DNA of 64,000 bases from Streptomyces cinnamoneus (lineage in GTDB: Bacteria; Actinomycetota; Actinomycetes; Streptomycetales; Streptomycetaceae), in NCBI RefSeq assembly GCF_002939475.1, contig NZ_PKFQ01000001.1, positions 5,019,001 to 5,083,000 of the forward strand. Direction: 5' to 3'. Position 1 is the stretch's first letter. The number at the start of each line of letters is the position of its first letter. The notes below the pieces were generated by a model, which worked only from the letters and a program-made list of their open reading frames with translations, had not been told where the DNA came from and searched no databases. Positions 25,901 through 32,890 of the stretch are shown here, piece after piece. Both the position numbers and the translations under genes were made by a program.

Positions 25901-26518
25901 GCGGCCGAACGCGCGTACCAGCAGCTCGGCAAGGTCAACCCGCTCGCCCTGGAGGAGTTCGCGGCCCTGGAGGAGCGCCACAAGTTCCTCTCCGAACAGC
26001 TGGAGGACCTCAAGAAGACCCGGGCGGACCTGCTCCAAGTCGTCAAGGACGTCGACAAGCGAGTGGAGGAGGTCTTCACGGCGGCGTACCACGACACGGC
26101 CCGCGAGTTCGAGGGCGTCTTCTCCCGCCTCTTCCCCGGCGGCGAGGGCCGGCTGGTCCTCACCGACCCGGACGACATGCTGGCCACCGGCGTCGACGTC
26201 GAGGCCCGCCCGCCCGGCAAGAAGGTCAAGCGCCTCTCCCTGCTCTCCGGCGGCGAGCGCTCCCTGACGGCGGTCGCCCTGCTCGTGGCCATCTTCAAGG
26301 CGCGCCCGAGCCCGTTCTACGTGATGGACGAGGTCGAGGCGGCCCTGGACGACACCAACCTCCAGCGCCTGATCGGAATCATGAAGGAGCTCCAGGAGAG
26401 CTCCCAGCTGATCGTGATCACTCACCAGAAAAGGACCATGGAAGTCGCGGACGCCCTTTACGGGGTGTCGATGCAGGGCGACGGAGTGTCAAAGGTGATC
26501 AGTCAGCGGCTGCGCTAA
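22952..26518 (+). CDS. smc: chromosome segregation protein SMC
   Basis: 1188-residue condensin ATPase that organises and segregates the chromosome. N-terminal head: LKSLTLRGFKSFA, Walker A GPNGSGKSN near residue 33, SDSGIGREMHVIVGQGQLD. Two long coiled coils flank a hinge at about 500-650 (GLLGPAAELLRVTPGHE...GDLLGAHFAQGGSGGAPSLLE). C-terminal head: signature LSGGERSLTAVALLVA and Walker B FYVMDEVEAALDD, then VITHQKRTME. GTG 22952 is chosen because it gives the usual VHLKSLTLRGFKSF; TAGAGT lies 8 bases upstream, suggesting leaderless transcription. The ORF is open further upstream, to 22844, but that stretch is intergenic-like. Confidence 0.97.
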   Translation: MHLKSLTLRGFKSFASATTLRFEPGITCVVGPNGSGKSNVVDALSWVMGEQGAKSLRGGKMEDVIFAGTTGRPPLGRAEVSLTIDNSDGALPIDYAEVTITRIMFRNGGSEYQINGDTCRLLDIQELLSDSGIGREMHVIVGQGQLDSVLHADPTGRRAFIEEAAGVLKHRKRKEKALRKLDAMRANLARVQDLTDELRRQLKPLGRQAAVARRAAVIQADLRDARLRLLADDLVTLREALRSEIADEAALKARKEAAEAELRTAAQREAALEEQVRELTPRLALAQQTWYELSRLAERVRGTISLADARVTSATTAPAEDRRGRDPEDLEREAARVREQEAELEAALEAASRALEDTSQHRADLERRLAEEERRLRDAARAAADRREQLARLHGRVTAARGRAASAEAEIGRLAAARDEAAERAAAAQEEYERHQAEADGADADDAELAAAHDRAKAELAAAQAALDDAREAATEAERRRAAVTARHDALALGLRRKDGTGALLSAKERLGGLLGPAAELLRVTPGHELPVAAALGAAADALAVTGPVAAAEALRLLKKEDAGRATLLLAGAPDVPAPPADGRATPAAHLVRGPDELMPAVRRLLRDVVVVDTLEDAEHLVMTRPGLTAVTAEGDLLGAHFAQGGSGGAPSLLETQAAVDEAAAELTGLDARCTELRARQDAAKERRRAAATLVDELAARRSTGDREKSRAAQTLGRLAGQARAAAGEAERAAAAAQRAGEALERATEEADELAERLAAAEELALADEEGTDEPDTSVRDRLAADGANARQTEMEARLAVRTHEERVKALAGRADGLDRAARAEREARARAEQRRTRLRHEAEVAAAVAAGARQLLAHVEASVVRADGERREAEAAKAERESELIAGRNQARDLKAELDKLTDSVHRGEVLGAEKRLRVEALETKALEELGVEPTALVAEYGPDQLVPPSPPAEGEELPDDPDHPRNRPVPYERAAQEKRLKAAERAYQQLGKVNPLALEEFAALEERHKFLSEQLEDLKKTRADLLQVVKDVDKRVEEVFTAAYHDTAREFEGVFSRLFPGGEGRLVLTDPDDMLATGVDVEARPPGKKVKRLSLLSGGERSLTAVALLVAIFKARPSPFYVMDEVEAALDDTNLQRLIGIMKELQESSQLIVITHQKRTMEVADALYGVSMQGDGVSKVISQRLR

Positions 26519-26587
26519 AGCGGGACGCCTTCAACTTCTGAACCCAACTCTCCCCAAACTCCAGACAAACAACTTGGTCACAACCTA

Positions 26588-26615
26588 TTGACTTAGAAAA
26601 TTGAAGGCATAGGGT
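26588..26615 (+). promoter_or_regulatory. glcP promoter
   Basis: TTGACT (26588-26593), 16 bases, TAGGGT (26610-26615), in an AT-rich stretch unlike the flanking DNA. It gives a leader of about 100 bases before the TTG start at 26721. Confidence 0.6.
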
Positions 26616-26720
26616 CTCCCACGTTGCTTACGCCTTCAAGTGGTGGTCCTTTCGATCTTGTGCCCCACTGGAAAGGCCACCCCCCACCCCGGCAACGTGG
26701 CCGGGTTCCAGGAGTACACG

Positions 26721-28139
26721 TTGACCAGCACTGCGACGGCGCCGGGGACGGAGGGCCGCAAGGCCCATCCGGACCACCTCGGCCATGTCATCTTCATCAC
26801 CGCGGCCGCGGCCATGGGTGGCTTCCTCTTCGGCTACGACAGCTCCGTGATCAACGGCGCGGTCGAGGGCATCCGCGGGAAGTACGACATCGGCTCCGCC
26901 GCCCTGGCCCAGGTCATCGCCATCGCGCTGATCGGCTGCGCCATCGGCGCCGCCACGGCCGGCCGGGTCGCCGACCGCATCGGCCGCATCCGCGTCATGC
27001 AGATCTCCGCCGCGCTCTTCACGATCAGCGCGGTCGGCTCGGCGCTGCCCTTCGCGCTGTGGGACCTCGCCTTCTGGCGCGTCCTCGGCGGCATCGCCAT
27101 CGGCATGGCCTCGGTCATCGGCCCGGCCTACATCGCCGAGGTCTCCCCGCCCGCCTACCGCGGCCGTCTCGGCGCCTTCCAGCAAGCCGCGATCGTCGTC
27201 GGCATCGCCATCTCCCAGCTCGTCAACTGGGGCATCCTCAACGTCGCCGACGGTGACCAGCGCGGTCACGTCCTGGGCATCGAGGCCTGGCAGCTCATGC
27301 TCGGCGTCATGGTGGTCCCGGCCGTCCTCTACGGCCTGCTCTCCTTCGCCATCCCCGAGTCCCCCCGCTTCCTGATCTCGGTCAACAAGATCGACAAGGC
27401 GAAGGCCGTCCTCGCCGACGTCGAGGGCCGCACCGTCGACCTCGACAAGCGCGTCGCCGAGATCGAGCTCGCGATGAAGAGCGAGCAGAAGTCGACCTTC
27501 AAGGACCTCCTGGGCGGCCGCTTCGGCCTCCTGCCGATCGTCTGGGTCGGCATCGGCCTCTCCGTCTTCCAGCAGTTCGTCGGCATCAACGTCGCGTTCT
27601 ACTACTCGTCGACGCTGTGGCAGTCGGTGGGCGTCAACCCGGAGAGCTCGTTCTTCTACAGCTTCACGACGTCGATCATCAACATCGTCGGCACCGTGAT
27701 CGCGATGGTCCTCGTCGACCGCGTCGGCCGCAAGCCGCTCGCGCTCGTCGGCTCGGTCGGTATGGCCGTCTCGCTGGCCCTTGAGGCATGGGCCTTCGCC
27801 TCCAAGGCCGCCGACGGCACCCTGCCGACCACCCAGGGCACCGTCGCCCTGATCGCGGCCCACGCCTTCGTGCTGTTCTTCGCGCTCTCCTGGGGCGTCG
27901 TGGTCTGGGTCTTCCTGGGCGAGATGTTCCCGAACCGCATCCGCGCGGCGGCCCTGGGCGTCGCCGCGTCGGCCCAGTGGGTGGCGAACTGGGCCATCAC
28001 GGCCAGCTTCCCGAGCCTGGCGGACTGGAACCTGTCCGGCGCGTACGTGATCTACACGGTCTTCGCCGTGCTCTCGATCCCCTTCGTGATGAAGTTCGTG
28101 AAGGAGACGAAGGGCAAGGCGCTGGAGGAGATGGGCTAA
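26721..28139 (+). CDS. glcP: glucose/sugar:H+ symporter, GlcP type
   Basis: 472-residue MFS sugar porter with 12 predicted membrane segments. Family signatures: GFLFGYDSSVINGA (TM1), GRVADRIGRIR (loop 2-3), IAEVSPPAYRGRLG, PESPRFLIS, QQFVGINVAFYYSS (TM7), DRVGRKPL and the C-terminal TKGKALEEM. It closely resembles GlcP, the major glucose permease of S. coelicolor, one copy of which also lies beside smc. I chose TTG 26721 (AGGAG 6 bases upstream, giving MTSTATAPG...) rather than the ORF's upstream GTG at 26640. Single-gene unit with its own promoter and a very long terminator stem. Confidence 0.92.
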   Translation: MTSTATAPGTEGRKAHPDHLGHVIFITAAAAMGGFLFGYDSSVINGAVEGIRGKYDIGSAALAQVIAIALIGCAIGAATAGRVADRIGRIRVMQISAALFTISAVGSALPFALWDLAFWRVLGGIAIGMASVIGPAYIAEVSPPAYRGRLGAFQQAAIVVGIAISQLVNWGILNVADGDQRGHVLGIEAWQLMLGVMVVPAVLYGLLSFAIPESPRFLISVNKIDKAKAVLADVEGRTVDLDKRVAEIELAMKSEQKSTFKDLLGGRFGLLPIVWVGIGLSVFQQFVGINVAFYYSSTLWQSVGVNPESSFFYSFTTSIINIVGTVIAMVLVDRVGRKPLALVGSVGMAVSLALEAWAFASKAADGTLPTTQGTVALIAAHAFVLFFALSWGVVVWVFLGEMFPNRIRAAALGVAASAQWVANWAITASFPSLADWNLSGAYVIYTVFAVLSIPFVMKFVKETKGKALEEMG

Positions 28140-28161
28140 ACCCCCCCGCCGCCCCTCTCCT

Positions 28162-28205
28162 CGAAAGGGCGCTGCCCCGGCACAAGCCGGGGCAGCGCCC
28201 TTTCG
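28162..28205 (+). terminator. glcP terminator, 20-bp stem
   Basis: CGAAAGGGCGCTGCCCCGGC and its exact complement (28186-28205) around ACAA, with the TTT inside the right arm. Exceptionally long and perfect. Confidence 0.9.
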
Positions 28206-28216
28206 CTGTTGAGGGC

Positions 28217-28362
28217 TGCCCGCAAACCGATGGCGGGGGGGGCTGCCCACCGACCGTCTGGCAGCCGTGGACGCGGCGGGAGCGGGCGGTGTGCCCGCAA
28301 ACCGGCGGCGGGGGCTGCCCACACCAACCGCCCGGCAGCCGTGGACGCGGCGGGAGGGGGCG
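28217..28362. repeat. two-copy direct repeat, about 70-75 bp
   Basis: Copies at about 28217-28289 and 28292-28362 share GCCCGCAAACCG, a GGCGGGGG run, GCTGCCCAC and GGCAGCCGTGGACGCGGCGG in the same order and spacing, with scattered differences between. They lie after the glcP terminator and contain no ORF with codon bias. Confidence 0.85.
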
Positions 28363-28495
28363 GGGTGGGACGGGGCCTGGCAGGGGGCGTAAAGCGCTCT
28401 TTGCGGGAGTGCGGGGCACGTATCGACACGTAACCAGGAACCGCAAAGAGGGCAGCCCCCAGAAGGCCCCGTCCCACCCCGCCCCCGCCCCACCA

Positions 28496-28548
28496 CGCAC
28501 CCGCACCCGTACCCGCACCCGTACGCGCACGCGCACGCGCACCCGCAC
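28496..28548. repeat. hexanucleotide tandem repeat CG(C/T)AC(C/G)
   Basis: Almost nine consecutive 6-base units (CGCACC, CGTACC, CGCACG and variants) in the convergent gap between glcP and the NCS1 permease gene. Variation is confined to positions 3 and 6 of the unit. It lies just beyond the permease terminator. Confidence 0.9.
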
Positions 28549-28555
28549 AAACGAA

Positions 28556-28578
28556 GAGGGCCCCACCAGGGGGCCCTC
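28556..28578 (-). terminator. terminator of the NCS1 permease gene
   Basis: GAGGGCCCC (28556-28564) with GGGGCCCTC (28570-28578), loop ACCAG, followed on the minus strand by ttcgtttg. It sits 32 bases beyond the permease stop. Confidence 0.75.
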
Positions 28579-28610
28579 AACCTCAGCCAAACGAACCGCA
28601 AACCAGCGCG

Positions 28611-30107
28611 CTACGCGGAGACCTTCTCCCGCTCCGTCGCGCGCTCCACACGACCCGCACCGTTCTCCCGCGGAACCGGCAGCACCGCCATCATCACCGC
28701 CGAGATCACGATCGTCGCCGCCCAGCCCAGGCCGTACTTGCCCACGAACGTCGACGCCAGCGGCCCCGAGAACCAGTCGCACTTCGTGAAGCACAGGCCC
28801 GCCACGAGCGCCACGCCCCACGCCGTCATGGCCTGCCAGCAGTAGCCGCCCACGTACCAGTACCGGCTCGTGCGCCCGGTGTCCATGAGCGCCTCCGCGT
28901 CGTACCGCACCGCCCGCGACCGGCGCCGTGCCATGTCCACCGCGTAGACACCGATCCACGCGGAGAACGAGACGGCGAGCAGGATCAGGAACGTGATGAA
29001 GGAGCTCAGGAAGCTCTTCGCGACGAGCATCAGCAGCAGGCCGCCGATGAGCGAGATCGCCGCGTTGATGCTCACGGCCATGGCCCGCGGCAGCTTCACG
29101 CCCATCGTCTGGGCGGTGAAACCGGCCGAGTACATCGACAGGCTGTTGATCAGCAGCATGCCCACGATCGCGGTGATCAGGTAGGGGACGGCCAGCCAGG
29201 TCGGCAGGATGTCGCCGAGGAACGACACGGGGTCCGGCGCGTCCGCGAGCTCGGGTGTGGCCACGGCCATGACCCCGCCCATGAGCACCATCGGCACCAT
29301 GACGAGCCCCGCACCCGAGACGGTCACACCGACGATCTTCTTGCCGGAGGCGGCGTGCGGCAGGTAGCGCGCGAAGTCGGGGCCGGTCGGCACCCAGCTG
29401 ATGCCACCCGCGGCGATCGTGCCGATGCCGGCGATCATCATCGCGGTCGTACCGGCGGGCTTGGAGAAGACCTCGTCCCACTTGATGTTGGCGATCAGGT
29501 AGCCGAGCACCAGCACGCTGAAGACGCCGAACAGGTAGGTCGACCAGGTGTTGCAGACGTTCAGCGCCTTGCGCCCCATGCCGCTCACGAGGAACGTGCT
29601 CGCGACGAACACGAACAGCGTCACGACGATCAGCGCGGTGTTGCTCTTCACGCCGAGGACCAGGTCGAGGACGGTGAGCACCGCGTACGCACCGGTGACC
29701 GCGTTGATCGTCTCCCAGCCGAAGCGCGCGACCCACAGGATCGCGCCGGGGAAGAGGTTGCCCCGCACGCCGAACGTGGCCCGGGAGAGCATCGCGCCGG
29801 GCGCGCCGCCCCACTTGCCGGACACGGACAGCACACCGACGAGGCCGAACGACACGAGCGCCGCGCACGCGGCGACGATCAGGACCTGCCAGAAGTTCAG
29901 GGCGTTGAAGACGATCAGCGCCGCGCCCATGGTGAGCAGCAACACGCTGATGTTGGCGGCGACCCAGGTGGGGAAGAGCTCCCGGACCCGGCCGTGCCGC
30001 TCGTGATCGGGTACGGGCTCGATGCCGCGGGTCTCGATGGCGCCTGCGGCGCCTTCGGGGCTGGACACGTTGGCGCCTTCGGCAGCGTTGTCCATGGTGG
30101 GGGCCAT
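28611..30107 (-). CDS. NCS1-family nucleobase permease (cytosine permease-like)
   Basis: 498-residue membrane transporter with about 12 segments. NCS1 features: N-terminal PVPDHERHGRVRELFPTWVAANI, GGAPGAMLSRATFGVRGNLFPGAILWVARFGWETINAVTGAYA (purine/cytosine motif in TM3), WVPTGPDFARYLP in TM6, NSLSMYSAGFTAQTMG in TM8. Substrate probably a nucleobase, hydantoin or allantoin, not decidable from sequence; no codA or catabolic enzyme is nearby. ATG at 30107 was chosen for GGAG 8 bases upstream; the ORF is open 28 codons further. Palindromes lie in its upstream gap. Confidence 0.85.
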   Translation of the reverse strand: MAPTMDNAAEGANVSSPEGAAGAIETRGIEPVPDHERHGRVRELFPTWVAANISVLLLTMGAALIVFNALNFWQVLIVAACAALVSFGLVGVLSVSGKWGGAPGAMLSRATFGVRGNLFPGAILWVARFGWETINAVTGAYAVLTVLDLVLGVKSNTALIVVTLFVFVASTFLVSGMGRKALNVCNTWSTYLFGVFSVLVLGYLIANIKWDEVFSKPAGTTAMMIAGIGTIAAGGISWVPTGPDFARYLPHAASGKKIVGVTVSGAGLVMVPMVLMGGVMAVATPELADAPDPVSFLGDILPTWLAVPYLITAIVGMLLINSLSMYSAGFTAQTMGVKLPRAMAVSINAAISLIGGLLLMLVAKSFLSSFITFLILLAVSFSAWIGVYAVDMARRRSRAVRYDAEALMDTGRTSRYWYVGGYCWQAMTAWGVALVAGLCFTKCDWFSGPLASTFVGKYGLGWAATIVISAVMMAVLPVPRENGAGRVERATEREKVSA

Positions 30108-30201
30108 ATCGGGGGCTCCGTGCGGGGTGTGACAGGGCGGGGCCTGGGCAGAAAGGGACGTTGGGACTCTACGCGCGTCGCGTGAGCCCACGCCATCGTA
30201 C

Positions 30202-30225
30202 TTAGATCTAACTTTGGGCAGTTAG
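30202..30225. promoter_or_regulatory. palindromic operator candidate, NCS1/ftsY gap
   Basis: The perfect palindrome TTAGATCTAA (30202-30211) overlaps CTAAC (30208-30212), which pairs with GTTAG (30221-30225). It lies in an AT-rich patch about 95 bases upstream of the permease start and 135 bases before ftsY, in a 252-base divergent gap otherwise without features. Confidence 0.4.
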
Positions 30226-30359
30226 TGCCATAAGTCCTTGTGGCAAACCACAAACCACACCATCGCCCCGGCACCGGAACGGCGTGACCATGAAGCGTCC
30301 GCGGGGCGGAGACGGCGCTGCGGCGCCCGCACCCGGAGGTGTCCGATACTGGGGTCGTT

Positions 30360-31601
30360 ATGGAAATCGTCATCCTTGCTGTAGTCATCGCTGTGGTCGC
30401 GCTCGGCGCGATCAGCGGGCTCGTGGTCAGCAGCCGCAAGAAGAAGCAGCTGCCCCCCGCTCCGCCGAGCAGCCCGTCCGTCACCGCGCCGCCCGCCGAG
30501 CCGCACGTCGGCGAGGAGGCCGAGACCCCGCGCGCGGAGCCGCGCCGCACCGTCGAAGAGGTGGAGCTCCCCGAGGCCCCGGCCGAGGCGGAGACCGCTC
30601 CCGTCGTCGAGCCGGAGGCCGCGGCCCCCGCCGCTCCCGCCGAGCCCGAGATCGAGGTCCCCGAGCCCACGGCCGGCCGCCTCGTGCGCCTGCGCGCCCG
30701 CCTCTCCCGTTCGCAGAACTCCCTCGGCAAGGGTCTGCTGACCCTGCTCTCCCGCGAGCACCTCGACGAGGACACGTGGGAGGAGATCGAGGACACCCTG
30801 CTCACCGCCGACGTCGGCGTCGCCCCCACCCAGGAGCTGGTGGAGCGGCTGCGCGAGCGGGTGAAGGTGCTCGGCACCCGCACCCCCGACGAGCTGCGCG
30901 GCCTGCTCCGTGAGGAACTGCTCGCCCTCATCGGCACGGACTTCGACCGCAGCGTCCACACCGAGCCCGGCATCGGCGTGAACGGCGAGGAGAAGCCCGG
31001 CGTCGTCATGGTCGTCGGTGTCAACGGCACCGGCAAGACCACCACCACCGGCAAGCTGGCCCGGGTGCTCGTCGCCGACGGCAAGTCCGTCGTCCTTGGC
31101 GCAGCTGACACCTTCCGTGCCGCCGCCGCCGATCAGCTGCAGACCTGGGGCGAGCGCGTGGGTGCCCGGACGGTCCGCGGCCCCGAGGGCGGCGACCCGG
31201 CGTCGATCGCGTTCGACGCGGTCAAGGAGGGCATCGCCGAGAAGGCGGACGTCGTCCTCGTCGACACGGCGGGCCGGCTGCACACCAAGACCGGTCTCAT
31301 GGACGAGCTGGGCAAGGTCAAGCGCGTCGTGGAGAAGCACGGCTCGGTCGACGAGGTGCTGCTGGTCCTGGACGCGACCACCGGCCAGAACGGCCTGGTG
31401 CAGGCGCGCGTGTTCGCCGAGGTCGTGGACATCACCGGCATCGTCCTGACCAAGCTGGACGGCACCGCCAAGGGCGGCATCGTCGTGGCGGTCCAGCGCG
31501 AGCTGGGCGTCCCGGTCAAGCTCGTCGGCCTGGGTGAGGGCGCGGACGACCTGGCGCCGTTCGAGCCGGAGGCGTTCGTGGACGCGCTCATCGGCGACTG
31601 A
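30360..31601 (+). CDS. ftsY: signal recognition particle receptor FtsY
   Basis: 413-residue SRP GTPase that receives Ffh-ribosome complexes at the membrane. Unlike E. coli FtsY it begins with a true transmembrane helix (MEIVILAVVIAVVALGAISGLVV, residues 1-23), as is usual in actinobacteria, then an acidic/proline-rich linker (about 30-110) and the NG domain: SLGKGLLTLL, G1 GVNGTGKTTTTGKLA near 220, AADTFRAAAADQL, DTAGRLHTKTGLM and TKLDGTAKGG. ATG 30360 has a GATACT box 9 bases before it and no ribosome binding site. Terminator downstream. Confidence 0.96.
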   Translation: MEIVILAVVIAVVALGAISGLVVSSRKKKQLPPAPPSSPSVTAPPAEPHVGEEAETPRAEPRRTVEEVELPEAPAEAETAPVVEPEAAAPAAPAEPEIEVPEPTAGRLVRLRARLSRSQNSLGKGLLTLLSREHLDEDTWEEIEDTLLTADVGVAPTQELVERLRERVKVLGTRTPDELRGLLREELLALIGTDFDRSVHTEPGIGVNGEEKPGVVMVVGVNGTGKTTTTGKLARVLVADGKSVVLGAADTFRAAAADQLQTWGERVGARTVRGPEGGDPASIAFDAVKEGIAEKADVVLVDTAGRLHTKTGLMDELGKVKRVVEKHGSVDEVLLVLDATTGQNGLVQARVFAEVVDITGIVLTKLDGTAKGGIVVAVQRELGVPVKLVGLGEGADDLAPFEPEAFVDALIGD

Positions 31602-31648
31602 CGTTTCCCAGCGCCACGGACGCCGGCGCGGCGTCCGGCAGGACCACG

Positions 31649-31680
31649 AAGGGCCCCTCGGCAGCCGAGGGGCCCTTTTC
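31649..31680. terminator. ftsY terminator
   Basis: AAGGGCCCCTCGG (31649-31661) pairs with CCGAGGGGCCCTT (31665-31677), followed by TT, so a T4 run closes it. It lies between convergent genes. Confidence 0.88.
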
Positions 31681-31703
31681 CGTGCGCGCCTTCAAAGGCC
31701 GAC

Positions 31704-31792
31704 GCACTCAACACCGACGCACCCGGAACCCACGCACCCAGAACGCCCGCACCCGGAACCCGAGCACCCAGACCCAAGCACCCACGACGCGC
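31704..31792. repeat. 15-bp degenerate tandem repeat, six units
   Basis: Units start at 31704, 31719, 31734, 31749, 31764 and 31778: GCACCC(G/A)GAACCC with variable ends, five of 15 and one of 14 bases. It lies between the ftsY terminator and the end of the prim-pol gene, outside coding sequence. Confidence 0.85.
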
Positions 31793-31809
31793 GTGCCGGA
31801 CGCGCACAC

Positions 31810-32487
31810 TCAGGACGACGGCCCGACGGACCGGTGACACACGTACGCGAGGGTGCCCAGCAGCAGCCGGGCCTCCGGGGGCCGGCCGGCCGTGTCCAGC
31901 GCGGGCGGCAGCAGCCAGCGCATCGGGCCCAGACCCGCGTGGTCCGACGGCGGCGCGGTGATGTGGTCTCCGCGGCCCAGGCCCCGCAGGTCGAGGCGCG
32001 CGTCGTCCCACCCCATGCGGTACAGCAGCTGGGGGAGTTCCGAGGCGGCGCCGGGGGCGACGAAGAACAGCGCGCGCTCGTGCGGGGTGAGGGCCACGGG
32101 GCCCAGCGGCAGCCCCATCCGCTCCAGCCGCGCCAGCGCGTGCCGGCCGGCCGCCTCCGGGACCTCCAGGACGTCGAACGACCGCCCCACGGGCAGCAGC
32201 ACGGCCGCGCCCGGCACCTCGGCCCAGGCGGCCGCCGCCTCGTCCAGCGTGGCGCCCGCGGGGACCGACGGGGCGAAGGCGAGCGGATGGGCGCCGGGGG
32301 AGGGGCAGCCGGTGGCCCCGCACGAGCAGGTCACCCGGCCGCCGGCGCGGGCGGCCCGGGCCCCCGGCACGACGTCCCACCCCCACAGGCCCGTGTACTC
32401 CGCGACCGTGGTCACCGGTTCGGACGCTCGCCCTCGGCGTCGAGAGGTCGAGCGCAGATCCCGGATGCCGCCGATTGTGAAGCCCAT
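31810..32487 (-). CDS. prim-pol N-terminal-domain protein
   Basis: 225-residue protein of the kind annotated bifunctional DNA primase/polymerase in Streptomyces: AEYTGLWGWDVVPGARA (helix usual at the start of the domain), CSCGATGCPSPGAHPL (Cys-rich, as in prim-pol proteins, after GRVT), then LPVGRSFDVLEVPEAAGRHAL, RALFFVAPGAASELP and the HITAPPSDHAGLGPMRWL substrate region. The D-x-D pair of archaeal primases appears changed (FDVLEV), so catalysis is doubtful. ATG 32487 has GGAGGGGG just upstream. Divergent from nsdA. Confidence 0.75.
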   Translation of the reverse strand: MGFTIGGIRDLRSTSRRRGRASEPVTTVAEYTGLWGWDVVPGARAARAGGRVTCSCGATGCPSPGAHPLAFAPSVPAGATLDEAAAAWAEVPGAAVLLPVGRSFDVLEVPEAAGRHALARLERMGLPLGPVALTPHERALFFVAPGAASELPQLLYRMGWDDARLDLRGLGRGDHITAPPSDHAGLGPMRWLLPPALDTAGRPPEARLLLGTLAYVCHRSVGPSS

Positions 32488-32890
32488 GCCCCCTCCAACG
32501 GGTCGTGCTCGCGGATGGTTACGTGTCGGAGTGTCTCGGACACGCACGGTCGCGGGCGTCTTCTCCGGGGCGGCGCGACGGTGCGCGATGGGTGGTGCGT
32601 CGCGACCCTCGCGCCGTGGCGAACATCGGTACACCGATCCGCGGGCCTTCCTGCGATCGTTCCGTGTCAAGTCAATCGCGAAGAGCGCCCGAGGAGTTCA
32701 TTCCTTGGGGTGGCGAATGGTGGCGTTTACTGGACTGCTCTCGCGTGACCGGTGATCGTAGGATTACTTTCGGTACATGAACCCAGCCGGACAAGCGGCC
32801 GCAAGGGGCGGCAGGCTGTTGGCGGTTCACGCCCGGCTGCGCGCGGACGCGCGGGGCGTAGATTGCAGAGCTTCGGATGGGGGCGTTCCC

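Noticed and set aside
23084..26425. 1113-codon antisense ORF opposite smc
   Set aside because: Shadow of GC-rich third positions; the plus strand encodes complete SMC motifs, and the antisense product is low complexity.
28496..28548. Possible CRISPR array
   Set aside because: Units are 6 bases with no spacers, and there are no cas genes.
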